Assembly (NCBI RefSeq): GCF_040687965.1
Contig: NZ_CP156084.1
Location: 1,984,501-2,048,500, forward strand
Direction of reading: 5' to 3'
DNA: 64,000 bases
From: Methylocystis echinoides
GTDB taxonomy: Bacteria; Pseudomonadota; Alphaproteobacteria; Rhizobiales; Beijerinckiaceae
The position numbers and the translations under genes are program-made. Below the pieces are notes generated by a model, which saw nothing but the letters and a program-made list of their open reading frames with translations, did not search any database and was not told where the DNA came from. Positions 1 through 10,103 of this stretch are shown piece by piece (position 1 is the stretch's first letter; every line of letters begins with the position of its first letter).

Positions 1-1623
1 GGGCGTTTGCCACTCGAGCGAGGCGGCCCTCCAGGGGTTTCCCCCCGCCAGCGCGCCGCGCCTCAGACTGCGAAGCGCGTTGTAGAAAAACAATCCTTGT
101 GAGAACCCGACGAAGATCGCCATGACGGTGATGAAAATATTGAGATCGACGACCGAACTCGGGACAAAGGACACATCGTTCATGTCGTAGAACCGGCGCG
201 GAACTCCGATGAGGCCGAGGTAATGCATGGGAAAGAAAACGGCGTAAGCGCCGAGGAAGGTGATCCAGAAATGGATTTTGCCGAGGCGTTCGTCCATCAT
301 TCGCCCCGTGATCTTCGGGTACCAGTGGTAGATCGCCCCGAAAATAACCAGAACAGGCGCAATGCCCATGACCATGTGGAAATGTGCGACGACAAAAAGC
401 GTGCCGGAGAGCGGCACGTCGACGATCACGTTGCCAAGATAGAGCCCGGTTATGCCGCCGTTGACGAAGGTAACGAGAAAGCCCAGCGCGAAAAGCATGG
501 GCGTATCAAAGCGCAAATTCGCGCGCCAGAGCGTCAGCACCCAATTATAGACCTTCAGGGCGGTCGGGACGGCGATCGCGAGCGTTGTAATGGCGAAAAA
601 GAATCCAAAAATGGGGTCCATTCCGCTGACATACATGTGGTGGCCCCAGACGACCATGCTCAGCACGCCAATGGCAAGAATGGCCCAGACCATCATGCGG
701 TAGCCAAAAATATTCTTTCTTGCGTGCACGCTGATAAGATCCGAGACCATGCCGAACGCCGGAAGCGCGACGATATAGACCTCCGGGTGGCCGAAGAACC
801 AGAAAAGATGCTGAAAGAGAATGGGACTGCCGCCGCTGTAATTGCGACGCTCGCCCATCTCCACGATCGCCGGCACGAAAAAGCTCGTCCCCAGGGTGCG
901 GTCAAGCAACAGCATGACGCAGGCGACGAATAAGCCGGGAAACGCCAGCAGCGCCATCACCGCCGCGGTGAAGATGCCCCAGACGGTGAGCGGCATCCGC
1001 ATGAGCGTCATCCCGCGCGTGCGGCCCTGCAAGACGGTGACGACGTAATTGAGGCCGCCCATCGTGAAGCCGATGATGAAGATAACGAGCGACACGAGCA
1101 TCAATATGATGCCCCATTCATGTCCGGGCGTGCCGGTCAGGATGGATTGCGGCGGGTAAAGCGTCCATCCCGCTCCAGTCGGCCCTCCAGGCACGAAGTA
1201 GCTTGCGGCGAGGACGAGCGTCGCGAGCAAATACGCCCAGTAGCTGAGCATATTGACGAAAGGAAAGACCATGTCCCGCGCGCCGACCATCAGGGGAATG
1301 AGATAATTGCCGAAGCCGCCCAGAAAGATCGCCGTGAGCATATAGACGACCATAATCATGCCGTGCATGGTCACGGATTGGTAATAGACGGTCGCATCGA
1401 TGAACGGGATGGCGCCTGGAAAGGCGAGTTGAAGCCGGATCACCCAGGAAAGGACGAGCGCCAGCAAGCCGATTGCAATTGCAGTGCCGGCGTATTGGAT
1501 GGCGATCACTTTGGCGTCTTGTGAAAAGACGTATTTCGTCAGCCATGTTCTAGGATGATAGAGTTCGACGTCTTCGACTTCCTGCGGCGAAACGGCGCCT
1601 TGCTCTACCGAAACGTCTGCCAT
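1..1623 (-). CDS. coxN: Cytochrome c oxidase subunit I (CoxN-like), 3' end cut by window edge
   Basis: Catalytic haem-copper subunit of a terminal oxidase in the inner membrane, reducing O2 to water while pumping protons. The minus-strand frame is open from an ATG at 1623 to the window edge, about 541 residues. It shows the haem His in YQSVTMHGMIMVVY, WFFGHPEVYIVALPAFG with the His-Tyr pair, WGHHMYVSGM (CuB histidines), and VVAHFHMVMG (haem ligands). The last visible residues, ASLEWQTP, lie close to the usual C-terminus, so only a few codons are missing. It follows the subunit II gene by 60 nt. From memory, sequence and order resemble bradyrhizobial CoxM-CoxN, an alternative oxidase. Subunit III genes would lie beyond the edge. 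Confidence 0.93.
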   Translation of the reverse strand, partial: MADVSVEQGAVSPQEVEDVELYHPRTWLTKYVFSQDAKVIAIQYAGTAIAIGLLALVLSWVIRLQLAFPGAIPFIDATVYYQSVTMHGMIMVVYMLTAIFLGGFGNYLIPLMVGARDMVFPFVNMLSYWAYLLATLVLAASYFVPGGPTGAGWTLYPPQSILTGTPGHEWGIILMLVSLVIFIIGFTMGGLNYVVTVLQGRTRGMTLMRMPLTVWGIFTAAVMALLAFPGLFVACVMLLLDRTLGTSFFVPAIVEMGERRNYSGGSPILFQHLFWFFGHPEVYIVALPAFGMVSDLISVHARKNIFGYRMMVWAILAIGVLSMVVWGHHMYVSGMDPIFGFFFAITTLAIAVPTALKVYNWVLTLWRANLRFDTPMLFALGFLVTFVNGGITGLYLGNVIVDVPLSGTLFVVAHFHMVMGIAPVLVIFGAIYHWYPKITGRMMDERLGKIHFWITFLGAYAVFFPMHYLGLIGVPRRFYDMNDVSFVPSSVVDLNIFITVMAIFVGFSQGLFFYNALRSLRRGALAGGNPWRAASLEWQTP

Positions 1624-1683
1624 CGAAATCAGCTCCTGACGCGTGTTTGCGCTGCCGACAGGCTGCTCGCTCGGGACGCAACG

Positions 1684-2511
1684 TCACGGGCTCGACGCCC
1701 GCCGCTCCCGTGCAGCTTCGCTTCTGCGGGTCTGTGCAAAAGTCTGTTGCTTATCCAACCATTGCTCGTAGTCCGCATCCGTGTCGATAACGAGCGTCCC
1801 CCGCATTTGCGGATGGCCGGTGCCGCAATAGGCGACGCAGAGAATTTCATACTGACCCGCTTTCGTCCCCGTGAACCAGAAATAGGTTTCCATTCCCGGA
1901 ACGAGATCCATCTTGGCTCGGATTTCCGGAACGTAAAAATCGTGCAAGACGTCGATCGAACGCAAGAGAACCTTGACGGGCCTACCTTGCGGCACGTGAA
2001 TTTCTCCAGTTGTCACGATGAGATCGTCCTCTCCGCGCGGATCGGCGGGGCTGACGCCGAGGGTGTTGGCTCCCTCGATGAAGCGGACGTCGCTCGCGCC
2101 GAATTTCCTGTCCTTGCCCGGAAGTCTGAAGCTCCAGTTCCACTGAACCCCGACAGCCTCGAGCTCCATCGCGTCTTCCGGGGGCGTGATGAACCGGCCC
2201 CAAACGGCGAGGCCCGGAGCGAGCAGAATGACCACGGCCACGCTGGTCACGGCGCCGAGCAACAGCTCCAGCCTGCGGTTCTCTGGCTCATAGGTCGCAA
2301 GGCGTCCTGGCTCGCTGCGAAAGCGATAAAGACAGTAAGCCATGAACAAAATGACGCCGACAAAGCCCGCGCTGGTGATCCAGAACGTCAGGGCCATGGT
2401 GCCATCGATAAACCCCCAGTTCGACGCGATCGGCGTCGCGCGCCAGGGGCTCAGCACATGGAACAGCAGCGACCCCGCCACAACGAGCACCATCATCAGA
2501 GCGACGAGCAT
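1684..2511 (-). CDS. coxM: Cytochrome c oxidase subunit II (CoxM-like)
   Basis: Electron-entry subunit that takes electrons from cytochrome c through the binuclear CuA centre on the periplasmic side. The 275-residue protein has an N-terminal hydrophobic segment, two further membrane segments (about residues 40-60 and 85-105) and a C-terminal cupredoxin domain. CuA ligands are visible as DVLHDFYVPE and then CVAYCGTGHPQM (C-x3-C-x3-H-x2-M). No haem c motif (CxxCH) is present, so it is a plain CuA subunit. It lies upstream of coxN in the same direction. The long N-terminus before the paired TM hairpin fits the alternative CoxM type. Confidence 0.94.
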   Translation of the reverse strand: MLVALMMVLVVAGSLLFHVLSPWRATPIASNWGFIDGTMALTFWITSAGFVGVILFMAYCLYRFRSEPGRLATYEPENRRLELLLGAVTSVAVVILLAPGLAVWGRFITPPEDAMELEAVGVQWNWSFRLPGKDRKFGASDVRFIEGANTLGVSPADPRGEDDLIVTTGEIHVPQGRPVKVLLRSIDVLHDFYVPEIRAKMDLVPGMETYFWFTGTKAGQYEILCVAYCGTGHPQMRGTLVIDTDADYEQWLDKQQTFAQTRRSEAARERRASSP

Positions 2512-2577
2512 GCGGGTTCACCTCTCAGCAGCCGCCTCATGAAAGTAGAGCAGGCAGACGCCCAGGCAACGATCCGC

Positions 2578-2820
2578 TCACCCGCGCAGACTATCGCTGA
2601 CATTGGCGCCATACACCGCCCGCGCGGCGTTTCGAGGGCTCAGCGCATAGATGAAGAAGGCGGAGACGGAGACAACAGCCATGATCACGATGAGATTGCT
2701 CAGCATGCCCGGAAATGTCCCCAGCGATTTAGCCGCCGGGCGCGTAAGCGCCATAAGCGCAATCAGCCCGATGAATCCACTCAGAAGCGCGGTAAGATAA
2801 AGCATTTCGACGGCGATCAT
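2578..2820 (-). CDS. Small two-TM membrane protein upstream of coxMN
   Basis: An 80-residue protein with two predicted membrane helices (about residues 5-25 and 40-62) separated by a short polar loop with a basic patch. I do not recognise a named family. It is co-directional with coxM and 66 nt upstream, so it probably belongs to the same operon and may be a small accessory subunit or assembly factor. This placement is the only functional evidence. Confidence 0.6.
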   Translation of the reverse strand: MIAVEMLYLTALLSGFIGLIALMALTRPAAKSLGTFPGMLSNLIVIMAVVSVSAFFIYALSPRNAARAVYGANVSDSLRG

Positions 2821-3157
2821 TGCTCAGTCTCCGTTTTTGCTGGACCCGCAAGCCATTGCTTCACCTAACGCGGAGGCGCGGGAAAAGGTTCTTGGGAAAC
2901 GTCTTGCCGAGCGCTCCACGGGACATGCGCGGAGACGGATTTTAGGAGTTCTTGTGCGCGCGGACGCCGCGCGTCGGCAAAAGGCGCGCGATCCAAACAA
3001 CGGGGGTCTGCAAGACTCGGATAAATAAGACCGGCGCGCAGAGATGGCGGCGCCGAGCCTCGCGGGCGCATTGTGAGCGCCGCACGGGCGCCGCGTCCGT
3101 TGCGACGAGAGCGGAGGGAGCGCCGGACGTCATCGGCCGGCGCCCCTGTATTCGACG
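2821..3157. other. Intergenic, no gene recognised
   Basis: About 340 bases separate the 5' end of the cox operon from the 3' end of the peroxiredoxin gene. Short open frames in both directions are arginine-rich and look like noise from high GC. The cox promoter must be here, but I could not pick out convincing -35/-10 or -24/-12 elements. Confidence 0.5.
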
Positions 3158-3817
3158 TCAGCGCGGCTGAGGCACAATGCGAAGATAGGGCTTCGGCGCT
3201 TGCCACCCGTCCGGGTAGAGTTTCTTGGCTTCCTCGTCAGAAACCGAGCCTGCGATGATCACGTTCTCGCCGGGCCGCCAATTGACCGGCGTCGCGACCC
3301 GATGGCTCGCGGTCAGCTGAAGCGAGTCAATCACGCGCAACACTTCATCGAAGTTGCGGCCCGTCGTCATCGGATAGACGAAAACAAGCTTGATCTTCTT
3401 GTCCGGCCCGATCACGAACACATTGCGCACGGTTTGGTTGTCGGCTGGCGTGCGTTGGCTCGCATCGCCCGACGCGCTCGCGGGGAGCATTCCGTAGAGC
3501 TTCGAGATGCGCAGGTCGGGATCGCCGATCATTGGATAATTTGGGGCGATGCCCTGCGTCTCTTCGATATCAGCGGCCCACTTGGCATGGTTGTCGACGG
3601 GATCGACGCTCAACCCGATGAGCTTGACGTTGCGTTTGTCGAACTCTGGCTTGATCCTCGCGACATAGCCGAGCTCCGTCGTGCAAACCGGGGTGAAATC
3701 CTTCGGATGGGAAAAAAAGACGACCCAAGAGCCGTCGATCCACTCGTGAAACCGGATGCGTCCCTGTGTCGTTTCCGCTTCGAAATCAGGGGCGGTGTCG
3801 CCTATCTGGAAAGACAT
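3158..3817 (-). CDS. 1-Cys peroxiredoxin (Prx6/AhpC-TSA family)
   Basis: Thiol peroxidase that reduces H2O2 and organic hydroperoxides in the cytoplasm. At 219 residues it has the length of the Prx6 class, with the long C-terminal dimerisation domain. The peroxidatic cysteine is Cys45 in FTPVCTTE, preceded by FFSHPKDFTP. The C-terminal part contains VNWRPGENVII and KPYLRIVPQPR, typical of 1-Cys enzymes. No resolving cysteine is obvious, which agrees with that class. It is a monocistronic-looking gene between the cox operon and a divergent lipoprotein gene. Confidence 0.93.
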   Translation of the reverse strand: MSFQIGDTAPDFEAETTQGRIRFHEWIDGSWVVFFSHPKDFTPVCTTELGYVARIKPEFDKRNVKLIGLSVDPVDNHAKWAADIEETQGIAPNYPMIGDPDLRISKLYGMLPASASGDASQRTPADNQTVRNVFVIGPDKKIKLVFVYPMTTGRNFDEVLRVIDSLQLTASHRVATPVNWRPGENVIIAGSVSDEEAKKLYPDGWQAPKPYLRIVPQPR

Positions 3818-4190
3818 CTCGACCTCCGTTGCAGGAGCCGTCCGAACCAGCTGCGCCGTGGCTCCTCCGACGCATTGCGACGACCGGGACTCGCCGAGCC
3901 TGAGTCCGCCAGCCTAGCCGTTAGAATTGTGCCCAGCGCCCGTGCGACAAGGGGCGGCTTTAGGCCAAAGCCTTTTTTGCAGAAGCTGAGCAATGATGGG
4001 GACTGCGCCCTGACCCGCTTCGTCCAGGCTGGGGAGGACTAAGCTTACGCCTCCGCCCTTGACCCGAAACAGCAAAATTGTGAAGATCACGCCGCTTATC
4101 GACCCGGGCTGATGGCCGTCGTGGGCCGGGTCGCCTGGTTACGCCGTCGTCACAAGCAGTTGCGTGTATTTGAAGCAGAATGGGCGGTTG
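3818..4190. other. Divergent intergenic region
   Basis: This 373-bp gap lies between the divergently oriented peroxiredoxin and patatin-lipoprotein genes and must carry both promoters. I saw no clear operator, hairpin or small gene. A possible GTG start at 4164 for the lipoprotein lies inside it. Confidence 0.4.
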
Positions 4191-5408
4191 ATGGTTCGTG
4201 TGAGTTCGCGTCGCAGCCTGCTGGCGCCCGTTTGCATCTGTCTCGCCGCGCTGGCCGTCTCCGCCTGCGGCTCTCTAGCGCCGCGCGCTGTCGTTCCGGC
4301 GTCGGAGAGAGGCCGCACGGTCGTTCTCGGTCTGCCGAATGCGCGCTTTTTCGTAGATGATCCCGTCGCCATGGCGGCCGAGCAGGAGCGCGCGCTGGAG
4401 CGTGAGGCGCGGGCGCTCGGCGTGTCTAAGGGCGGCGTGCTCCCGCCGGCGCATCTTCTCTCGCTTTCCGGCGGCGGCGACAATGGCGCTTTCGGCGCGG
4501 GCCTCCTCACCGGTTGGACGAAGCGCGGCGACAGGCCGCAATTCAAGCTTGTCACGGGCGTGAGCACCGGCGCGCTGATCGCGCCCTTCGCCTTTCTCGG
4601 GCCAGACTATGACGCAGCGCTCACGGATGTTTACACGAACATCAATCCTTCGCGCGTTTACGAAAAGCGCTTCGTTCCCTATGCGGCGCTCGCGCAGGAC
4701 GCCCTCTCGGACTCAACTCCGCTCTATGACACGATCGCGCATTATCTCGACGATGCGATGCTCGCCCGCATCGCCGCCGAATATCAGAAGGGCCGGCTGC
4801 TGCTGATCCAGACCACCGATCTCGACGCCGGGCGGCCGTCGATCTGGAATATTGGCGCCATCGCGGCGAGCGGCCACCCCGGCGCGCCCAATCTCATTCG
4901 CCATATTCTCCTCGCTTCGGCTTCGATTCCGGCCGCCTTTCCGCCCGTGTTGTTCGATGTGGAGGCGGATGGCCGATCCTATCAGGAGCTCCATGTCGAT
5001 GGCGGCGCCGTAAGCCAGGCCTTTCTCGTGCCCCCGTCGCTGAACACCCGGGACACGCTCAACCGCTCTGGATATAAACGAAAAGGCGTAGTCGCGTACA
5101 TCGTCCGCAATTCACGCTTGACGACAGAATATACCGACGTCGAACAGGCCACGCTGCCGATCGCCGAAAAGGCCGTCTCGACGATGATCAATTATAACGG
5201 CGTGGGCGATCTCTACCGCATGTATCTCGTCACCCAGCGGGCCGGCGCAGGATTCAACGTCGCCTATATCGGCGCTGATTTTCACGCGCCCCATCCGGAA
5301 GAATTCAGCCAGGCCTATATGCGCGCGCTTTATCACTACGCCTATGAAAAGGCCGTCGCGGGCTATCCCTGGGAGCATGCGCCGCCGGGCTTCCAGGCCA
5401 AGAAGTAG
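4191..5408 (+). CDS. Patatin-like phospholipase, predicted lipoprotein
   Basis: Predicted lipid acyl hydrolase anchored to the membrane by lipidation. Starting at ATG 4191 gives a clean lipoprotein signal ending in the lipobox VSAC. A GTG at 4164 would add nine residues. The patatin fold is supported by the glycine-rich oxyanion loop LSGGGDNGAFGAG, the nucleophile elbow GVSTG (G-x-S-x-G) and the catalytic DGG in HVDGGAV. At about 405 residues it is a full-length single-domain protein. Its 3' end faces hypE with only 6 bp between stops, so it is unrelated to the hydrogenase operon. The substrate is unknown. Confidence 0.88.
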   Translation: MVRVSSRRSLLAPVCICLAALAVSACGSLAPRAVVPASERGRTVVLGLPNARFFVDDPVAMAAEQERALEREARALGVSKGGVLPPAHLLSLSGGGDNGAFGAGLLTGWTKRGDRPQFKLVTGVSTGALIAPFAFLGPDYDAALTDVYTNINPSRVYEKRFVPYAALAQDALSDSTPLYDTIAHYLDDAMLARIAAEYQKGRLLLIQTTDLDAGRPSIWNIGAIAASGHPGAPNLIRHILLASASIPAAFPPVLFDVEADGRSYQELHVDGGAVSQAFLVPPSLNTRDTLNRSGYKRKGVVAYIVRNSRLTTEYTDVEQATLPIAEKAVSTMINYNGVGDLYRMYLVTQRAGAGFNVAYIGADFHAPHPEEFSQAYMRALYHYAYEKAVAGYPWEHAPPGFQAKK

Positions 5409-5414
5409 CGCAGA

Positions 5415-6464
5415 TCAGCAAATCCGCGGCAGCTGCTCGCCCGCAAGCCAATCGACGATCCGCGAGCCGCCGAAGGACGACCTCATCTGAACGAAGCGCC
5501 GATCGTCAGCGACCGTGGCGCCGATGATGGCGGCGTCACGGCCCAGAGGGTGCGCGCGCATGGCGTCGAGCAGCGCCTGCGCCGCTTCCGGCGCGACGAC
5601 GGCGACGAGCTTGCCTTCGTTCGCCACATTGAGCGGATCGAGGCCGAGCAGTTCACAGGCGGCCGCGACCTCGGGTTTGACCGGGATCGCGGTCTCGTCG
5701 ATGCGGAAGCCCACGCCCGACTGTTGCGCGATCTCGTTCAATGTCGCGGCGAGGCCGCCGCGCGTCGGATCGCGCATGAGACGCAGCGACGATGCGGCCG
5801 CGGCGACCATCTCAGCGACGAGGCCGTGCAGCGGCGCCGAGTCCGAAAGAATTTCGCACTCGAATTCGAGATTTTCGCGCTTCGACATGATGGCGACGCC
5901 ATGATCGCCGATCGAGCCCGAGAGCAGTACGAGATCGCCCGGCCGCGCCCTGTCGCCGGATAGTTCGAGCCCTTCGGGCGCGACGCCAACGGCGGCGGTC
6001 GAGATGAAGACGCCATCGGCCTTGCCGCGCTCCACCACTTTGGTGTCGCCGGTGATGACCGGAACGCCGGCGGCGCGCGAGGCCGCGCCCATGCTCTCTG
6101 CGATGCGCGCCAGATCGGCGAGCGCAAAGCCTTCTTCGATGATGAAACTCGCCGAGAGATAGAGCGGCCTGGCGCCCGACATGGCGACGTCGTTGATCGC
6201 GCCATGCACCGCGAGCGAGCCGATGTCGCCGCCCGGAAAGAACAGCGGCGAGACGACAAAAGCGTCGGTCGTCATCGCCATGCGGCCCTTGGGCGCGTCG
6301 AAGATCGACTGATCGTTTCCCTGTCGCAGCCATTCATTGTCGAGCGCCGCATGGAAAATCTCGGCAATGAGCTGCGACATCGCCCGGCCGCCCGCGCCAT
6401 GCGAGAGATCGACGCGCCCGCTCTTGAGATCGAGCTTGCGGCGATAGGCTTTGACGCTCGTCAC
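5415..6464 (-). CDS. hypE: HypE, thiocarboxamide dehydratase for the hydrogenase CN ligand
   Basis: HypE dehydrates the carbamoylated C-terminal cysteine to a thiocyanate and passes CN to the HypC-HypD iron complex. The 349-residue protein has the AIR-synthase-like fold. DLSHGAGGRAM lies near the N-terminus, followed by DAFVVSPLFFPGGDIG and DPTRGGLAATLNEIA. It ends in the essential C-terminal PRIC, the cysteine that is modified. It starts with GTG at 6464, overlapping the hypD stop (GTGA). It is the last gene of the hup-hyp operon. No hypX or nickel-permease gene follows. Confidence 0.97.
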   Translation of the reverse strand: MTSVKAYRRKLDLKSGRVDLSHGAGGRAMSQLIAEIFHAALDNEWLRQGNDQSIFDAPKGRMAMTTDAFVVSPLFFPGGDIGSLAVHGAINDVAMSGARPLYLSASFIIEEGFALADLARIAESMGAASRAAGVPVITGDTKVVERGKADGVFISTAAVGVAPEGLELSGDRARPGDLVLLSGSIGDHGVAIMSKRENLEFECEILSDSAPLHGLVAEMVAAAASSLRLMRDPTRGGLAATLNEIAQQSGVGFRIDETAIPVKPEVAAACELLGLDPLNVANEGKLVAVVAPEAAQALLDAMRAHPLGRDAAIIGATVADDRRFVQMRSSFGGSRIVDWLAGEQLPRIC

Positions 6465-7597
6465 GAGGCCATCCTCTCCTCGCGCGTCGGCTCATCGAAG
6501 CGCCGATAGGTCCATTGCGCGGCGCAGGCGCCTTCCGACGACACCATGCAGGAGCCGATCGGCGTTTCCGGCGTGCAGACCGTCCCGAAGAGCTTGCAGT
6601 CGTGGGGGCGCTTGGCGCCTCGCAGGATCGCGCCGCATTCGCAGGCGGGGTTATCGCGGGCGACCGGCGTCTCAACGGCGAAGCGACGCTCGGCGTCGAA
6701 CTGGGCGTAAGTCTCGCGCAAACGCAGGGCGCTCGCCGGGACTTCGCCGAGCCCGCGCCACTCGAAGCTCTCGCGCAGGTCGAAGATGTCGGCGATCTCG
6801 GCCTGCGCTTTCAGATTGCCCTGTGGCGACACGGCGCGGCCATATTGGTTCTCGATCTCGCAGCGCCCTTCGTTCACCTGCGTCGTCAGCATGACGATCG
6901 CCTGCATGACGTCGAGCGGCTCGAAGCCCGTGACGACGAGCGGCTTCTCGAACTCCGTCGCGACGAAGCGGTAGGGCGTGACTCCGATGACGGCGGAGAC
7001 ATGCGACGGGCCGACAAAGCCGTCGAGTTCGACGCGGTCATCCTTACTTGTCAGGATGGCGCGCATCGCGGCGGGCGTGAGCACGTGATTGCAGAAGACG
7101 GAGAAGTTCGAAAGCTGCTTTCGCGCGGCGAGACGGATTGCGAGCGCCGTCGGCGGCGTCGTCGTCTCGAACCCGATCGCAAAAAACACGACTTGCCGTT
7201 GCGGCTCCGTCTCGGCGATGCGAAGCGCGTCGAGCGTGGAGTAAACCATCCGAATGTCGGCGCCGGCCGCCTTCGCTTTCAAGAGGCTGTCGCCGCCCGA
7301 CGCCGGCACGCGCATGAGATCTGCATAGGTGCACAGGATGATCTCGGGCTTGCGGGCAAGTTCGATCGCCGCGTCGATCCGCCCGATCGGCAGGACGCAG
7401 ACGGGGCAGCCCGGGCCATGGATCATGCGCACATTGGTTGGCAGCAGGTCCTCGAGGCCGTAGCGCGAAATCGCATGGGTATGGCCGCCGCAAAACTCCA
7501 TGAACCTATAGTCGCGGTCGGGTCGCACAATTTTGGCCAGCCGCCGCGCCATGCCGCGCGCGAGTTCTCCGTCGCGGAATTCGTCGACATATTTCAT
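6461..7597 (-). CDS. hypD: HypD, Fe-S scaffold for Fe(CN)2CO assembly
   Basis: HypD with HypC holds the iron atom while CN and CO are added. I place the start at ATG 7597 (MKYVDEFRD), because this overlaps the hypC stop by 4 bp; the frame stays open upstream but that part overlaps hypC. The protein has 378 residues. [13 protein letters not shown] and [11 protein letters not shown] carry the conserved cysteines of the ligand-assembly site. The C-terminal cysteine-rich region ([27 protein letters not shown]) binds the [4Fe-4S] cluster. The 3' end overlaps the hypE start. Confidence 0.97.
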   Translation of the reverse strand: MKYVDEFRDGELARGMARRLAKIVRPDRDYRFMEFCGGHTHAISRYGLEDLLPTNVRMIHGPGCPVCVLPIGRIDAAIELARKPEIILCTYADLMRVPASGGDSLLKAKAAGADIRMVYSTLDALRIAETEPQRQVVFFAIGFETTTPPTALAIRLAARKQLSNFSVFCNHVLTPAAMRAILTSKDDRVELDGFVGPSHVSAVIGVTPYRFVATEFEKPLVVTGFEPLDVMQAIVMLTTQVNEGRCEIENQYGRAVSPQGNLKAQAEIADIFDLRESFEWRGLGEVPASALRLRETYAQFDAERRFAVETPVARDNPACECGAILRGAKRPHDCKLFGTVCTPETPIGSCMVSSEGACAAQWTYRRFDEPTREERMAS

Positions 7598-7818
7598 GGC
7601 GCGTCCTCGGCGATGTTCCGGATCATCGCGAGCGTTCGCTCCGCCTCCTCGGCGTCGACCTTCGACAGCGCAAAGCCGACATGCAAGATCACATAATCGC
7701 CCACTGCGACATTGTCGACGAGCGCGGTGGAAATCGTCTTGGAGACGCCGTCGAGCGAGACTTTGGCCATCTGCTCCGGCAGGAGCTCGATGACGCGCAC
7801 GGGGATGGCTAAACACAT
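7594..7818 (-). CDS. hypC: HypC, hydrogenase maturation chaperone
   Basis: Small chaperone that carries the Fe(CN)2CO unit from HypD to the large-subunit precursor. It has 74 residues and begins MCLAIPVRV, with the essential Cys2 exposed once the initiator Met is removed. The start at ATG 7818 is set by this N-terminus, and it overlaps the end of hypF by 10 bp. The OB-fold core ([24 protein letters not shown]) is normal. A second family member, hupF, lies further upstream in the same operon. Confidence 0.96.
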   Translation of the reverse strand: MCLAIPVRVIELLPEQMAKVSLDGVSKTISTALVDNVAVGDYVILHVGFALSKVDAEEAERTLAMIRNIAEDAP

Positions 7819-10100
7819 GCCGCGTTCTCTTTCCTTACGCCGCCCGTCTCGAAAGCCGCCCGCGCGATCGCCGCTTGGCCGAGCGAAAGGCCGCCATCGT
7901 TGCAAGGCGCGGCGCGCGCGAGCATCGGGCTGAGGCCCCGCGCCCGCAAGGCGTCGCTCAGCCCTTCCGCCAGTATCATATTCATCATGCAGCCGCCGCC
8001 GAGCGCAATGCGGGCGAGGCCTCGCGCGCGCGCTTCCTGTTCAATCCAGGCGGCGCAGCCCTCGATGAGCGCGCCGTGGAAATATTCGGCCGCCTCCCGG
8101 GGCCCCGGCCGTTCGTCAGCGAGAAAGGCGAGGAGCGGGGAGAAATCAAGGACGCCGCCGCTGAGTTGAAAGCTCTCAGCCATGTGACGCGGCGTGCGGA
8201 CGAGGGCCTCCAGCTCCATGGCCGCCTGTCCTTCGTAGCGTTGTTCGCGACAGACTCCGGCGAGCGCCGCAGCCGCATCGAACAGCCGCCCCATGCTGGT
8301 TGTCGTGGGCTCGGCGTCGCGACGCAACCGTTCCGCAAGTTGCCCGGCAAGCGGCGCGTCGGGAAAGAGATTTCGCGCCCGGTGGAGGCGCCCGGTCGCC
8401 GCCAAGGCGGCGACGCCCATGCGCCAGGGCTCGCGCGCGGCGCGGTCGCCCCCAGGCAGGGGGAGGGGCGCAAGATGGCCGAGCCGCGTCCACCGCGCGC
8501 CATCGAGCAGGATGAGTTCGCCGCCCCAGGCGCCGCCGTCGTCGCCCATCCCATAGCCGTCGAGCGCGACGCCGAGCAGCGGCCCGTCGACCCCGTGCTC
8601 CGCGGCGATCGCGCCGACATGCGCCGCATGATGCTGAACGCGCTGGAGGGGCAAATTCGTCTCTTCCGCAAATCGCGTCGAAAAAAAGTCCGGATGAAGG
8701 TCGCAGGCGGCGACGTCGGGTTCGACATCGAGGAGCGACAGGAGGCGGCGCAAGCTTTCCTCGAAGAAGCGAATGCTTTCGGCGTCGTCGAGATCGCCGA
8801 TATGCGGCGAGATAAAAGCCTCGCGGCCGCGAGCCACTGTCACGGTCGATTTCAGATGGCCGCCGACCGCTACGACGCAAGGCCCCTCTGTCTTCAGATC
8901 GACAGGGTCCGGAACGAAGCCGCGCGCGCGACGCAGAAAGGCCGGGGCGCCGTCGACGATGCGCATGACGGAATCGTCGACACGGGCGACGATGGCGCGG
9001 TCATGCCCGACGATCAGGTCGGCAATCCCCGAGAGACGACGCCGCGCGTCGTGATCATCGACGACGAGAGGCTCGCCGCCGCGATTGGCGCTCGTCGCCA
9101 CCAGCACGAAGCCCTGAGCTGCGCCGCGCCAGTCGTTGGACGACGGGTAGCCGGCCGCCGCGTGGAACAGCAGATGGTGCAGCGGCGCATAGGGCAGCAT
9201 GACGCCGATGCGACCGAGGCCCGGAGCGACTGAAGGCGCGAGGGCGTCAGTGGAACGCATCAGCACAATCGGCGTGGCCCGATGGGCGAGCAGCGCGCGC
9301 TCGGCCGGCGTCGGCGCGGCGATGCGGTCGATTGAGGCCAAATTCGCGGCCATCACCGCAAAGGGTTTGGCGTCCCGCGCCTTGCGCTGGCGCAGCGAGG
9401 CGACGGCGCCTTCATTTCGCGCGTCGCACATCAGGTGATAGCCGCCGATCCCTTTGAGCGCGACGACCGCGCCCTGGCGCAGCGCCTCGACGATCGTCGA
9501 GACATCGGCGTCGAGCCGTGGCCCGCAGGCGGGGCAGGCGATCGCCTCGGCATGAAAGCGGCGGCTGTGCGGGTCGTGATAATCCGCCTCGCAGCGCGGG
9601 CAGAGAGGAAAATTGGCCATCGAGGTCCGCGCGCGGTCATAAGGCAGGGACGAGGCGATCGTGAAGCGCGGCCCGCAATGGGTGCAGGTGAGGAAAGGGT
9701 AGAGGTGAAACCGGCTCGACGCGTCGAAGAGCTCCTCGAGGCAGTCGGGGCAGGTCGCAGCGTCGGCGACGATGCGGGTCTTGGTCTTGCCGCCGGCGCT
9801 CTGAAGGATCGAGAAGGCGCAGTCGCCGCGCGCGTCGATTTGCTCGACGTCGACGGACTCAATGTTGGCGAGAGGCGGCGCTTCGGCCTCTAGGGCCGCA
9901 AGAAAGGCCCCACATTGCGCGCCTTCGATTTCCAGGAGCACGCCGTTGGCGTCGTTCTGCACAAAGCCGGTCAAACCGTAGCGCGCGGCGATCCGTTGCG
10001 CGAAGGGCCGGAAGCCGACCCCCTGCACGGCCCCCCGCACGCGCAGGCGCAGGCGCGCCGCCGAGTCGGGCCGGGCCTGGCGGGTCCCTGCGCGCGCCAT
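7809..10100 (-). CDS. hypF: HypF, carbamoyltransferase
   Basis: HypF uses carbamoyl phosphate and ATP to carbamoylate the HypE cysteine, the first step in CN ligand synthesis. The 763-residue protein has all domains in order. An acylphosphatase-like domain ([18 protein letters not shown], about residues 20-105) is followed by paired zinc fingers ([31 protein letters not shown]), a YrdC-like domain ([13 protein letters not shown]) and a Kae1-like C-terminal domain ([24 protein letters not shown]). Full length, no lesions. It starts 3 nt after the hypB stop. Confidence 0.97.
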   Translation of the reverse strand: MARAGTRQARPDSAARLRLRVRGAVQGVGFRPFAQRIAARYGLTGFVQNDANGVLLEIEGAQCGAFLAALEAEAPPLANIESVDVEQIDARGDCAFSILQSAGGKTKTRIVADAATCPDCLEELFDASSRFHLYPFLTCTHCGPRFTIASSLPYDRARTSMANFPLCPRCEADYHDPHSRRFHAEAIACPACGPRLDADVSTIVEALRQGAVVALKGIGGYHLMCDARNEGAVASLRQRKARDAKPFAVMAANLASIDRIAAPTPAERALLAHRATPIVLMRSTDALAPSVAPGLGRIGVMLPYAPLHHLLFHAAAGYPSSNDWRGAAQGFVLVATSANRGGEPLVVDDHDARRRLSGIADLIVGHDRAIVARVDDSVMRIVDGAPAFLRRARGFVPDPVDLKTEGPCVVAVGGHLKSTVTVARGREAFISPHIGDLDDAESIRFFEESLRRLLSLLDVEPDVAACDLHPDFFSTRFAEETNLPLQRVQHHAAHVGAIAAEHGVDGPLLGVALDGYGMGDDGGAWGGELILLDGARWTRLGHLAPLPLPGGDRAAREPWRMGVAALAATGRLHRARNLFPDAPLAGQLAERLRRDAEPTTTSMGRLFDAAAALAGVCREQRYEGQAAMELEALVRTPRHMAESFQLSGGVLDFSPLLAFLADERPGPREAAEYFHGALIEGCAAWIEQEARARGLARIALGGGCMMNMILAEGLSDALRARGLSPMLARAAPCNDGGLSLGQAAIARAAFETGGVRKENAACV

Positions 10101-10103
10101 GCG

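Noticed and set aside
1555-2868. Long plus-strand open frame opposite coxM
   Set aside because: It is antisense to a clear CuA subunit and its translation is Arg/Asp/His-rich without any domain. Same for the plus-strand frames at 223-933, 6515-7696, 7875-9233, 9915-11123, 12569-14098 and 16776-18266, all mirrors of hydrogenase or oxidase genes.
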